Below are positions 7,654-15,873 of a stretch of 64,000 nt of DNA, piece after piece. Within the stretch, counting starts at the first letter, position 1; each line of letters begins with the position of its first letter. Source of the DNA: G963665495 sp963677785 (GTDB lineage Bacteria; Desulfobacterota; Desulfovibrionia; Desulfovibrionales; Desulfovibrionaceae); NCBI GenBank assembly GCA_963677785.2, contig CAXXDH010000003.1, positions 1 through 64,000 on the forward strand. Reading direction: 5' to 3'. The translations under genes and the position numbers were made by a program. Under the pieces are notes generated by a model. That model did not search any database. It saw only the letters and a list, made by a program, of their open reading frames with translations, and was not told the DNA's origin.

Positions 7654-8619
7654 ATGACGTATCCGTACCGAAGTAATCTGGCTAAAATCGCAGTTGTTTG
7701 CTTGTGTTGTTTGCTGACATTTGCCTTGGGCTCGCCCGCCCAGGCAGACGAAGGCAAAGAAATCAAATTCGTCAGCGTCAGCTGGACAGGCGTCACGGTA
7801 AAAACAGAACTAGCGGTGAAGATTCTCGACTGCCTCGGCTACAAAACCAGCAATCTGATGACCTCCGTACCTATTGCCTACAAAGCCATGGCCTCCAAGG
7901 AAGCCGACGCGTTTTTCGGCAACTGGATGCCTTCCATGGAATCCATCGCCAAGAAGTATTTTGAAGCAGGTACGGTGGACCAGTTTTGCGTGAACATGCC
8001 CGGCGCCCAGTACACCCTGGCCGTGCCCACCTACGAAGCAGAAGCGGGTCTTAAAGATTTCAAAGACATCGCCAAATTCGGCGACAAACTCGACTTCAAG
8101 ATCCACGGCATCGAGGAAGGCAATGACGGCAACCAGATCATCCAGGCAATGATCGACAAAAACATGTTCGACCTGGGCAAGTTCGAACTCATTCCTTCCA
8201 GCGAAGTCGCCATGCTTTCGGAAGTGATGTCCCGTGCCAAGAAAAAGGAATGGATCGTGTTTCTGGGCTGGGCTCCCCATCACATGAACGACATGATCGA
8301 CATGACTTACCTGACCGGCAGCACGGCCGAAACCTTCGGCCCCGATGACGGCATGGCTACGGTTTACACCAACACCCGCGCCGGTTTTGCCAAGGATCAC
8401 CCCAATGTGGCCAAGCTCCTCAAAAACATGACCTTTCCCATTGACATGATGAACCAGATCATGACCACTCTCCACAAAAACAAGGATCTGAAGCCGCTTG
8501 AAGCCGGTCTGCAGTGGATCCAAAAACACCCGGAAGTCTACAAAAAATGGCTGGACGGCGTCACAACCGCGGACGGCAAACCCGGCCTGGCCGCAGTTGA
8601 GGCCTGTTTGAAAAAATAA
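7654..8619 (+). CDS. Choline/glycine betaine ABC transporter substrate-binding protein
   Basis: A 321-residue exported protein with a signal peptide (hydrophobic core VVCLCCLLTFALGS, cleavage near PAQADEG). The mature part has the OpuAC/ChoX fold signature: VSWTGVTVKTELA at the start, the FFGNWMPSMES segment typical of choline-binding ChoX proteins, and the FLGWAPHHMN aromatic segment expected to form the quaternary-ammonium cage. It would deliver choline to a membrane permease. No permease or ATPase gene follows; a terminator does. The transporter partners must be elsewhere, or it works with a shared complex. Confidence 0.85.
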   Translation: MTYPYRSNLAKIAVVCLCCLLTFALGSPAQADEGKEIKFVSVSWTGVTVKTELAVKILDCLGYKTSNLMTSVPIAYKAMASKEADAFFGNWMPSMESIAKKYFEAGTVDQFCVNMPGAQYTLAVPTYEAEAGLKDFKDIAKFGDKLDFKIHGIEEGNDGNQIIQAMIDKNMFDLGKFELIPSSEVAMLSEVMSRAKKKEWIVFLGWAPHHMNDMIDMTYLTGSTAETFGPDDGMATVYTNTRAGFAKDHPNVAKLLKNMTFPIDMMNQIMTTLHKNKDLKPLEAGLQWIQKHPEVYKKWLDGVTTADGKPGLAAVEACLKK

Positions 8620-8646
8620 CCTCATTTCCCGGTTTGCTTGTAAAAA

Positions 8647-8678
8647 GCGGCCGCGGCATCTCGCCGCGGCCGCTTTGT
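8647..8678. terminator. Bidirectional terminator between choX and the subtilase gene
   Basis: An 11-bp GC stem (GCGGCCGCGGC / GCCGCGGCCGC) with a 5-base loop is followed by TTTGTTG on the plus strand. On the minus strand it is followed by TTTTTA. It lies 27 bases after choX and about 30 bases beyond the minus-strand subtilase stop, so it can serve both. Confidence 0.85.
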
Positions 8679-8703
8679 TGTCTCCGCGGGCAGGCCGGGC
8701 CTG

Positions 8704-11559
8704 TCATTTCCGGGCAATATCTCCCAACCGCCAGTCCTGAGCCAGCCGAAGCGTATCGGATACCAGCCCCCAGCCGCTGCCAGGGGTTCTGTCTTTCAGA
8801 CGCGCGCCATCCGTCAAATGCCAGTAGGCAACCAGGCCCCTGTCCTGACTCTGCCAAATCAGACTGTTGCCTGTTCCCAGTTCCGCCACTCCGACCAGAT
8901 ACCAGTCCGCGGGCACGACAAGCTCGTCCGCGACAAAATCCCAGCCGTCCCCCCTGGTTTCATTGACCAGGCGCGCGCCGTCGCTCAAACGCCAATACGC
9001 CACTTTTCCGTTTTCATGGTTCTGCCAGAACAGCGTCTGCACTTCGCCCACCGATGCACCCCCAGCCAGACGCCAATTGCTGTTGACTACAAGCGTGTCC
9101 GCCACATAATCCCAACCATCTCCCTGGGTTCTGTTTTTCAGTTTGGCATCATCCCCCAACCTCCAGTAGACCACTTTGCCGCTGCCCTGATGCTGCCAGA
9201 TGAGCGTTTTCCAACCGCCGATTTCCAAAATTTCCACCAGGCGCCAGGCACTGTTCACACGGAGCTCTCCCGATACCAGCCCCCAGCCGTCATCCTGGGT
9301 TCTGTTCTTCAAGGTGCCCCCCGTACTGATCCGCCAATAATTCACGATTCCCTGGGGTTGATGTTGCCAAAAAATACTCGGCTGTCCGCCGACGCTTTCA
9401 AAGCCCGCGCCCAACCAGCCTTCGGGAACCGAAACACCCGCGGCTACCTGTCCCCAACCGCTGCCTTCCGTTCTGTCCCGCAACACCCCCTCGGAAGTCG
9501 TCTTCCAATACCTGACCTCACCGGTCGCCGTATTCTGCCAGAAAAGCGTATGCACTCCGCCAGGCTCAAGCGAACCATTGAGACGCCAATCAGAGGACAA
9601 CTCCATCGAATCGCTAACATAGTCCCATCCGGAGCCTTGTTCCTGGCTCACAAGTTCGCCGGACGGATCCACCTGCCAATAGGCCACCTTGCCGGTCAAC
9701 TCATTATGGAAAAAGAACAAAGCGGAATAACTGGGAGGAGCAGGCGGCGGAGTAGGCGAAGGTCCAGGGGTTGGGGTTGGGGCGGGCCCTGGCACCGGAG
9801 TGGGCGTATCGGAGGTCGTGAACGCCACCTGCGCGCCATACCGTGTCCCAATCCGGTTGGTCCCGAACGCCCGCGCATAATAGACGCTGGAAAGGGCCAG
9901 GCCCTGCACCAGTGTGGAAAAACTCCCCACACCGCCGCCTGAGGCAAAACAGCTGTCGGCAAGAGTGGGCGAGCCTGTCGTATTGACGCAAACGCCCTTG
10001 GAAAGGATGCTGGTCCAGCCATCCGAAGTAACACTGCCGTTGACAATGGCCCAATTGCCGCTGACGGAAGACACGCTTCCAGTGGCCACGACGGGGGCTG
10101 AGCCTATCACACTGCCCACAGCCTCGTGCAGATCAATCAACGCCCTGGTCAGCCCGGCTTTGGAATCTGAGACAGAGGAACCGGTGGTCTGCAGCTTCTG
10201 TTTCAACGCCGCCACAGTCAGGTAGGACCCCGTACGCGCCTTGGTTACCTGCTGCAGCAGTGCGGCGGCACCCGCGGCATATGGAGTTGCTGCGGACGTT
10301 CCGCCGAAGGAACTGGTATAGATCCCGCCGGTATCAAGGGTTGTGGCGTTGTGCGACGGCGCGAACAGATCCAGCATGGTGCCCGAATTGGAATATACGG
10401 TCACCAATCCGGCGGCGGTGGTCTGCCTGACGCTCTTGTATCCCGTACTGCAACTGGAAGAACCGTTGGCCGGCAGACAGGAATCGTCCGACACGCAAAA
10501 GGCGTATGCCCCCACAGACGCGTCATAGACGGCGCCCACGGCAATGCTACTGCTGAGACAGGCGGGACTTTCCACCGAATCGCAATATCCATCATTGCCG
10601 GACGACACGAACAGCGCAATGCCTGCGACTTTCAGGGTATCTGCTGCGGCAGCCAGAGCCGTGCGGCTCGCATCGCATGAGCCCGCGTATTTTCCACCGC
10701 CGAAACTCGTACTGACGATCATGATGGGATAGGAAACATTATCGTATTGATGGGTCACGCACCACTCCCAGGCCTCTATGATGTCGCTGTCATACGCATA
10801 GCCCCCACTGCTGGAATAGGTAATTTTCAGGGCGTACAGCTTGGCGTCCGGAGCCACCCCGCCAATATAATTAGAAGAAAAGGAAGGCACCGATCCAGCG
10901 GCAATGCCTGCACAGGCGGTTCCATGCCCGTGCAGATCCATGGGGTCGGCATCATCCTGACCCGTATCATAGCCGCCGATGACCTTGCTGTTAGGGAAGG
11001 CTCCTCCTCCCAGCATGGGGTGCGTATAATCAATGCCCGTATCCGTAATGGCAATGGAGATGCCCTGGCCCGTATAGGAGCTGCGTATCGTGTTGGCTTT
11101 GATCAACGGAATGCCCTGGGCCGTGGCGATTTGATTCAGACTGTCCTCTTCAATGGAAAGGACATCCTCGGATTCAAGCAACTCGGACAACTGCTCCGCA
11201 GTTACGGAAACCGCCAGGCTGTTCTGATAGCTGAAACGTCCTTTGATCTCTGATTCCGTAATCCCGGCCAGACGTTGCAGCACTTCGGCCTGTTGCGATG
11301 CCACACGCGATGCCTTCATGGCCAGGGAAAAGTCCGAAGAAGCGTCTGTGGATTCTTTCAGACGTACAATGAAACGTCCGCGCAAGGGTTCTTCATCCGT
11401 ATCTGAAAATGCGGAAACTGATCCATAGGCCTGGTATACGGCTTCCGGCGTACGTATTTTTGGATTTTCGGCCATATCGCGAAGAGTTGCCGCAGTACTG
11501 ACCGACATCTGAAAAAGCAAAATAATAAGACTGAATACGATTCCTGTTATCTGCAGCAT
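8704..11559 (-). CDS. Secreted subtilisin-family serine protease with six C-terminal 57-residue repeats
   Basis: A 951-residue protein. Residues 1-23 are a signal peptide. An I9-type propeptide follows (about 60-140, ending SEDVLSIEED). The S8 protease has Asp173 (ITDTGIDYTHP), His212 (HGHGTACAG), oxyanion Asn near 322 (SSGNDG) and Ser422 (GTSAATPYAAG). After it come an Fn3-like domain (about 490-590, ending YYARAFGTNRIGTRYG), a Pro-rich linker (about 592-615) and six tandem repeats of about 57 residues to the C-terminus, each of the form (S/T)L.WQ...G.V.YW.L..GA.L...T.GDGWD.V.D.L....WRL. The start at 11559 follows GGAGGAAAC. The repeats may form a six-bladed propeller-like binding module (inference). 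A separate propeptide-like gene lies upstream on the same strand. Confidence 0.9.
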   Translation of the reverse strand: MLQITGIVFSLIILLFQMSVSTAATLRDMAENPKIRTPEAVYQAYGSVSAFSDTDEEPLRGRFIVRLKESTDASSDFSLAMKASRVASQQAEVLQRLAGITESEIKGRFSYQNSLAVSVTAEQLSELLESEDVLSIEEDSLNQIATAQGIPLIKANTIRSSYTGQGISIAITDTGIDYTHPMLGGGAFPNSKVIGGYDTGQDDADPMDLHGHGTACAGIAAGSVPSFSSNYIGGVAPDAKLYALKITYSSSGGYAYDSDIIEAWEWCVTHQYDNVSYPIMIVSTSFGGGKYAGSCDASRTALAAAADTLKVAGIALFVSSGNDGYCDSVESPACLSSSIAVGAVYDASVGAYAFCVSDDSCLPANGSSSCSTGYKSVRQTTAAGLVTVYSNSGTMLDLFAPSHNATTLDTGGIYTSSFGGTSAATPYAAGAAALLQQVTKARTGSYLTVAALKQKLQTTGSSVSDSKAGLTRALIDLHEAVGSVIGSAPVVATGSVSSVSGNWAIVNGSVTSDGWTSILSKGVCVNTTGSPTLADSCFASGGGVGSFSTLVQGLALSSVYYARAFGTNRIGTRYGAQVAFTTSDTPTPVPGPAPTPTPGPSPTPPPAPPSYSALFFFHNELTGKVAYWQVDPSGELVSQEQGSGWDYVSDSMELSSDWRLNGSLEPGGVHTLFWQNTATGEVRYWKTTSEGVLRDRTEGSGWGQVAAGVSVPEGWLGAGFESVGGQPSIFWQHQPQGIVNYWRISTGGTLKNRTQDDGWGLVSGELRVNSAWRLVEILEIGGWKTLIWQHQGSGKVVYWRLGDDAKLKNRTQGDGWDYVADTLVVNSNWRLAGGASVGEVQTLFWQNHENGKVAYWRLSDGARLVNETRGDGWDFVADELVVPADWYLVGVAELGTGNSLIWQSQDRGLVAYWHLTDGARLKDRTPGSGWGLVSDTLRLAQDWRLGDIARK

Positions 11560-12017
11560 GTTTCCTCCTGCAACACTTGTGAGCCAAACCTGCCCTTCGA
11601 CTCACGTACATCTTAGTTTGTGTTGACTGCATCTAACCTACGAATCGTAATCAGTCTTTCGCATAGAATCCGATTCATTTAACCCCGGTAATGAATCTCT
11701 ATTCTATCTCGCTTTGTGCTTTGAGACTTAAAATTAAATCTCCTTGTAAAAAAGTTGCCTTGTCTTTTACATAGCAAGGTGAGTGCCAAAATTACAGTTT
11801 TAACTGCCAGACAGAAAATATCAGCAACTATAGCTCAATAAAAATATAATTATTTCTAATATTACAAAAACATAGACAGCTATTCCCAAGTCCTGAAGAT
11901 AGCTCCAAGGCTGAGAATGGTACCGCAGCAGTGAGAAAAGGATCGTTATGAAGCACCAGAAAAAAGATATATTCCGGCTGCTGTCAAAAAAAAGAGGATT
12001 TTGTCCCAAAAAAGAAA
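11560..12017. other. AT-rich gap between subtilase and I9-like genes
   Basis: About 460 bases with no convincing gene. A 77-codon minus-strand ORF at 11821-12054 is hydrophobic but low in complexity, starts in the terminator stem and lacks a ribosome binding site, so I do not call it. The stretch presumably holds the subtilase promoter; I could not pick out a good -35/-10 pair. Confidence 0.5.
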
Positions 12018-12050
12018 CCGGCCTGCGGGCGAAGTGAACCTGCAGGCCGG
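12018..12050 (-). terminator. Terminator after the I9-like gene
   Basis: Minus strand: a 9-bp stem CCGGCCTGC/GCAGGCCGG with a 15-base loop is followed by TTTCTTTTTT. It lies 19 bases after the stop of the I9-like gene. Confidence 0.85.
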
Positions 12051-12068
12051 GCAAAAAAATATGTCGGA

Positions 12069-12560
12069 TTATTGAACGGATGGAGGAGAAAGCAACCTGA
12101 CTCTGGCGTCTTCTTCGACGGAGGTTACGTCTTCCTGGTCCAGGATTTCGGCCAGCTGTTCCGGGGTGGCCTTTACCAAAAAGGCGTAAATTGTCTTGAA
12201 GCGCCGGATCACGGCCTGTTGCGTATTGGGAGAAAGCGCTCCGATAAACCGGTCCAGAGCTGCCTTGACGCGTTGTTCCAGTTTGCTGTACCCGGCCATG
12301 GCGCCCGGAGGGGAGATGCTCACGATCAGCCGCGCCGTATCTCGCGCGGCATAGGACTTGCGCAAGGCCTCGGGCTGCTTTACCCGCGGGTCTCCGGCAA
12401 GCTTGTTGATCAACGTCTCGCGTACGTTATCTGTTTTCTCGATTTTCGGAGGCTCCTGCGGCTTGCTTCCCTGAGCCCAAGCCGGTTGCACAATCCCGAG
12501 CATGAACAAAAGCACCGCTCCAAGCGGCAGCCACCCTTTCAACAACATCCAATCAACCAT
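12069..12560 (-). CDS. Exported stand-alone I9-like (subtilisin propeptide/inhibitor) protein
   Basis: A 163-residue protein with a signal peptide (GAVLLFMLGIVQPAWAQG). The C-terminal half matches the subtilase propeptide fold: RLIVSISPPG, then RRFKTIYAFLVKATPEQLAE and finally LDQEDVTSVEEDARV. The last segment closely parallels LSELLESEDVLSIEED in the protease encoded next to it. No protease domain follows. I infer a periplasmic or secreted I9-type inhibitor or a chaperone acting in trans on the neighbouring subtilase. Start chosen at 12560 because AGGAGG lies just upstream; an internal ATG four codons later is possible. Confidence 0.75.
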   Translation of the reverse strand: MVDWMLLKGWLPLGAVLLFMLGIVQPAWAQGSKPQEPPKIEKTDNVRETLINKLAGDPRVKQPEALRKSYAARDTARLIVSISPPGAMAGYSKLEQRVKAALDRFIGALSPNTQQAVIRRFKTIYAFLVKATPEQLAEILDQEDVTSVEEDARVRLLSPPSVQ

Positions 12561-12818
12561 GATGCCTCCTGACTTGAATTTACCGGGCGCAATCTTTTAT
12601 CAACAGAACTACGCCTGGTGTGTATCCGCTAGATTGACAAAAGCCAGAGGTTTTGTACAAATTCCCACTGCGTACACTTTTGTAACATCCGTATACCCCG
12701 TACGCAACATCTGCAGTACCAAGAACATATTTCTCAGGAACAAGGGCTGTTGTCGAAACAGCCTGATTCTGGAAAACAAAACAATGTGTATCAGATATTC
12801 ACTTAAGGAGCTCCACTC

Positions 12819-13214
12819 ATGGAAACCCTCTCAATCAAAACAAAATCACGTGAGCATTTGGTTGATATCACTGATGAAATACAAACCCTGATTGCCCACA
12901 AGGGGTGGCTCAGCGGGGCGTTGCTGCTGCATTGTCCGCATACCACCGCGGCCGTGACTATCAACGAGCACGCCGATCCGAGCGTCGGACGCGACATCGT
13001 TGTCAACCTGGGCAAACTCATTCCCCGTACGGGGGATTACCGCCACATGGAAGGCAACAGCGACGCGCACATCAAGGCCAGCCTGGTGGGACCGGACCAG
13101 TTGCTGATTGTCGAGGACGGCAGCCTGCGCTTGGGAACCTGGCAAGGCGTTTTTTTCTGCGAATTCGACGGACCGCGTTCGCGCAAGCTCTGGGCCCAGT
13201 GGCTTCCGGCCTGA
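12819..13214 (+). CDS. yjbQ: YjbQ-family protein (UPF0047; secondary thiamine-phosphate synthase)
   Basis: A 131-residue protein with the family core: GALLLHCPHTTAAVTINEHAD (cited in part: LLHCPHTTAAVTINE), YRHMEGNSDAHIKASLVG and the WQGVFFCEFDGPR end. Members form trimers, and some show weak thiamine-phosphate synthase activity in vitro; the cellular role is uncertain. Conserved His and Asp residues around HTTAAV and GNSDAH probably form the active site. It converges with gpsA, with only 12 bases between the stops. Confidence 0.88.
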   Translation: METLSIKTKSREHLVDITDEIQTLIAHKGWLSGALLLHCPHTTAAVTINEHADPSVGRDIVVNLGKLIPRTGDYRHMEGNSDAHIKASLVGPDQLLIVEDGSLRLGTWQGVFFCEFDGPRSRKLWAQWLPA

Positions 13215-13226
13215 AAAAAACAGCTG

Positions 13227-14219
13227 CTACTCTTCCTTCAAATCACGCAGCATGAGTTCGCGAACAGCGCCCTGCGGATCCTTGCCGTTGTACAGAACCT
13301 GGTAGACCTGCTCGGTGATCGGCAGTTCCACGTCGTGCTTTTCGCCCAACGCATGCACCGCTTCCGTGGTCTTCACCCCCTCGGCGACCATTTTCATCTC
13401 ACCGAGAATCTCCACCAGCTTGTGGCCTTTGCCCAGCTTTAACCCCACCTGGCGGTTGCGCGACAGATCGCCCGTACAGGTGAGCACCAGATCCCCCATG
13501 CCCGCCAGCCCCATAAAGGTGCTGGATTTGGCTCCCAGGGCTTTGCCCAAACGGCTCATTTCCGCCAGTCCGCGAGTGATGAGCGCGGCGCGTGAATTGT
13601 TGCCGAAGCCCAGACCATCGGCAATTCCGGCGGCTATTGCGATGATGTTCTTGATGGCCCCGCCGAGTTCGACGCCCCGGACATCGGTGCTGGTATAGAC
13701 GCGGAAGAATTCCGTACTGAGCTGTTGCTGCAGTTCGCGGCCCAGTTTTTTTTCTTCCGAAGCCAGGACTATGGCGGTAGGCAGCTCCCGGATGACCTCC
13801 TTGGCGAAGGTCGGGCCGGAAAGCATGCAGAACTGCGGCTTCAAGCCGGAAAGCGCCTCCTCCACGACCATGGACATGGTGCTTAATGTGGAGACTTCTA
13901 TGCCTTTGCTGGCGCAAACCAGGACCGGTTTTTTCGGAAGATACGGACGGGCGAACTCCAGCATGGAGCGCATGTGCTGGCTGGGCACCCCGAGCAGAAA
14001 GCATTCCCCGCCTTCCAGGACCTCCTCGAGCAACGAGCTCGCCTTCAACGACGGTTCAAGCGGAAAACCAGGCAAATACCAGGTATTTTCATGTTTGGTT
14101 TGTATTTCTTCCAACAGTTCGGGCTCGCGAACCCAGAGAGTTACATCGTGCCCTTTTTTGGCCAGAAGACTGGCCAAAGTGGTTCCCCAACTTCCGCCGC
14201 CGATAACAGGTATTCTCAT
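13227..14219 (-). CDS. gpsA: Glycerol-3-phosphate dehydrogenase [NAD(P)+]
   Basis: A 330-residue cytosolic enzyme that reduces dihydroxyacetone phosphate to sn-glycerol-3-phosphate for phospholipid synthesis. The N-terminal dinucleotide motif is VIGGGSWGTTLA. The conserved ASKGIE and LSGPTFAKEV segments and the catalytic Lys region ELGGAIKNIIAIAAGI follow, then the NSRAALITRGLAEM substrate segment. Length is normal. hisD lies 119 bases upstream on the same strand, so the two may share a transcript. Confidence 0.95.
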   Translation of the reverse strand: MRIPVIGGGSWGTTLASLLAKKGHDVTLWVREPELLEEIQTKHENTWYLPGFPLEPSLKASSLLEEVLEGGECFLLGVPSQHMRSMLEFARPYLPKKPVLVCASKGIEVSTLSTMSMVVEEALSGLKPQFCMLSGPTFAKEVIRELPTAIVLASEEKKLGRELQQQLSTEFFRVYTSTDVRGVELGGAIKNIIAIAAGIADGLGFGNNSRAALITRGLAEMSRLGKALGAKSSTFMGLAGMGDLVLTCTGDLSRNRQVGLKLGKGHKLVEILGEMKMVAEGVKTTEAVHALGEKHDVELPITEQVYQVLYNGKDPQGAVRELMLRDLKEE

Positions 14220-14338
14220 GATGCCAAGGCCTTTGGTTCGGGGTTAGTGATTCGTTTCCAATTACCTGCCGCCGTGCCGGAAAGCAAGCCGCCCGCACAG
14301 GCATAGATGCGCGCGGGACTACTGGCCTTTATATTGTG

Positions 14339-15673
14339 TCACTTCCTGTTGAGCCTGCACTCCATGGAGCGCGCATGGGCTTCCAGGCTTTCCAGGCGAG
14401 CCAGGCGGGCGATTTTTACCCCATGAGCCTGGGCAAAGTCGGCCGAGGTCGCCAGCAGACTCGATTTTTTGCAAAAATTATCCACAGACAAACCAGAGGA
14501 AAACCGCGCGGTTCCCATGGTAGGCAGTACGTGGTTGGGGCCTGCAAAATAATCGCCCACAGGCTCCGCCGCGAACTGACCAAGGAAAACAGCTCCCGCG
14601 TGTTTGATCTTGCCCAGGCTTTCCCACGGATCCGCCAGGACCAGCTCCAGGTGCTCCGGAGCAATGCGGTTGATCAGCTCAATGCCGGTCTGCAGATCCG
14701 GCACCAGCACGACAGCGCCGTAATTGCGCAGCGACTCCCGGGCGATGTCCTTGCGGGGCAACAGGTCCACCTGCTTTTCCAGTTCCGCGACTACCTCTTT
14801 GGCTAGTGTTTCGCTCGGCGTCACAAGTACGGCGCTGGCCAGCGTATCATGCTCGGCCTGCGACAGCATGTCCGCGGCCAGCCATTGCGGATTGGGGGCC
14901 TGGGAGCCGTCTTTCTCCAGAAACGATTCCGCGAGAATGCCTATTTCGCTCGGTCCCGCGATCATGTCGATACCGACCTTGCCGATCAGCAGCCGCTTGG
15001 CCGTGGTCACGTAAATATTTCCCGGACCGGCAATAAGATCAACGGGCGCAATAGATTCCGTGCCGAAAGTCAACGCCGCAACCGCCCAGGCGCTGCCCGT
15101 CCGGTAGACTTCCGTGATGCCCAGCAGATCGGCGGCCGCCAGCAGCATGGGGTTGAGGGTTCCGTCTTTGCGGGGCGGGGAAACCAGAGCGATTTCCGCC
15201 ACTCCGGCGACCTGCGCGGGGATGGCGTTCATCAGCAGGCTGGAAATAAGCGGGGTTTCGCCCCCCTGCCCGCCCGGAACATACAAACCGACGCGGTCCA
15301 GCGGACGCACAAGCCGTCCGAGTACCGTACCGTCCGGCTGGGTGCTGAGCGTGGATTGCTGCACCTGGGCCTGGTGGTAGGTCCGGATGTTGGCTGCCGC
15401 TTCTTCCAGAATGTCCAGATCCGAGGCGGGAACCGCCTGCCGGGCTTGCTGCAGTTCCGTAGCGGAAACCCGCAGGTTCTCCGCCTTGAATCCGGGGCAA
15501 TCGAATTTGCCCGTATATTCTGCCAGGGCGGCATCGCCCCTGGCCTTTATGGCTGCAAATATCTCCAGGACCCGTGTTTCAATGGTGTTTTCCGGGTCTT
15601 CGCGCCCCTGCAGCATCTGCTGCAACTGGGACCAGTCTTCTTTTGTCGTGTACCGTAACGTACGGCAAGGCAT
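14339..15673 (-). CDS. hisD: Histidinol dehydrogenase
   Basis: A 444-residue zinc enzyme for the last two steps of histidine synthesis (L-histidinol to L-histidine with two NAD+). Recognisable segments are VPGGQGGETPLISSLLMN, the NAD region IDMIAGPSEIGILAE, SQAEHD with zinc-binding Gln/His, and RIAPEHLEL with the catalytic Glu-His pair, then GPNHVLPTMGTARFSSGLS. The start at 15673 is preceded by AAGGAGAG. It is not in a histidine operon here, which is common in this group. Confidence 0.95.
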   Translation of the reverse strand: MPCRTLRYTTKEDWSQLQQMLQGREDPENTIETRVLEIFAAIKARGDAALAEYTGKFDCPGFKAENLRVSATELQQARQAVPASDLDILEEAAANIRTYHQAQVQQSTLSTQPDGTVLGRLVRPLDRVGLYVPGGQGGETPLISSLLMNAIPAQVAGVAEIALVSPPRKDGTLNPMLLAAADLLGITEVYRTGSAWAVAALTFGTESIAPVDLIAGPGNIYVTTAKRLLIGKVGIDMIAGPSEIGILAESFLEKDGSQAPNPQWLAADMLSQAEHDTLASAVLVTPSETLAKEVVAELEKQVDLLPRKDIARESLRNYGAVVLVPDLQTGIELINRIAPEHLELVLADPWESLGKIKHAGAVFLGQFAAEPVGDYFAGPNHVLPTMGTARFSSGLSVDNFCKKSSLLATSADFAQAHGVKIARLARLESLEAHARSMECRLNRK

Positions 15674-15786
15674 GGCATGCTCTCCTTACATCTATCGCCC
15701 TGCGGCCTAAGCGCCGGCAAGGTGTTTGTTGTTGCAGTGCGTATAATAAGACAAGCGCGGTTGCCCGGCAACCTCGCCGCACACAC

Positions 15787-15815
15787 AAAAAAAGCCGGGG
15801 CCCGAAGGCCCCGGC
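15787..15815 (-). terminator. Terminator after the porin gene
   Basis: Minus strand: GCCGGGGCC-TTCG-GGCCCCGGC followed by seven T residues, a textbook intrinsic terminator 59 bases beyond the porin stop. Confidence 0.93.
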
Positions 15816-15873
15816 GGAAAGTGTCATAGGGGGGATGTTGGTATTATGTAATGACTGGCTTTTTTTTCGGCAT

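Noticed and set aside
11821..12054. 77-codon hydrophobic minus-strand ORF
   Set aside because: Starts inside a terminator stem, has no ribosome binding site and is in AT-rich DNA where such frames arise easily.
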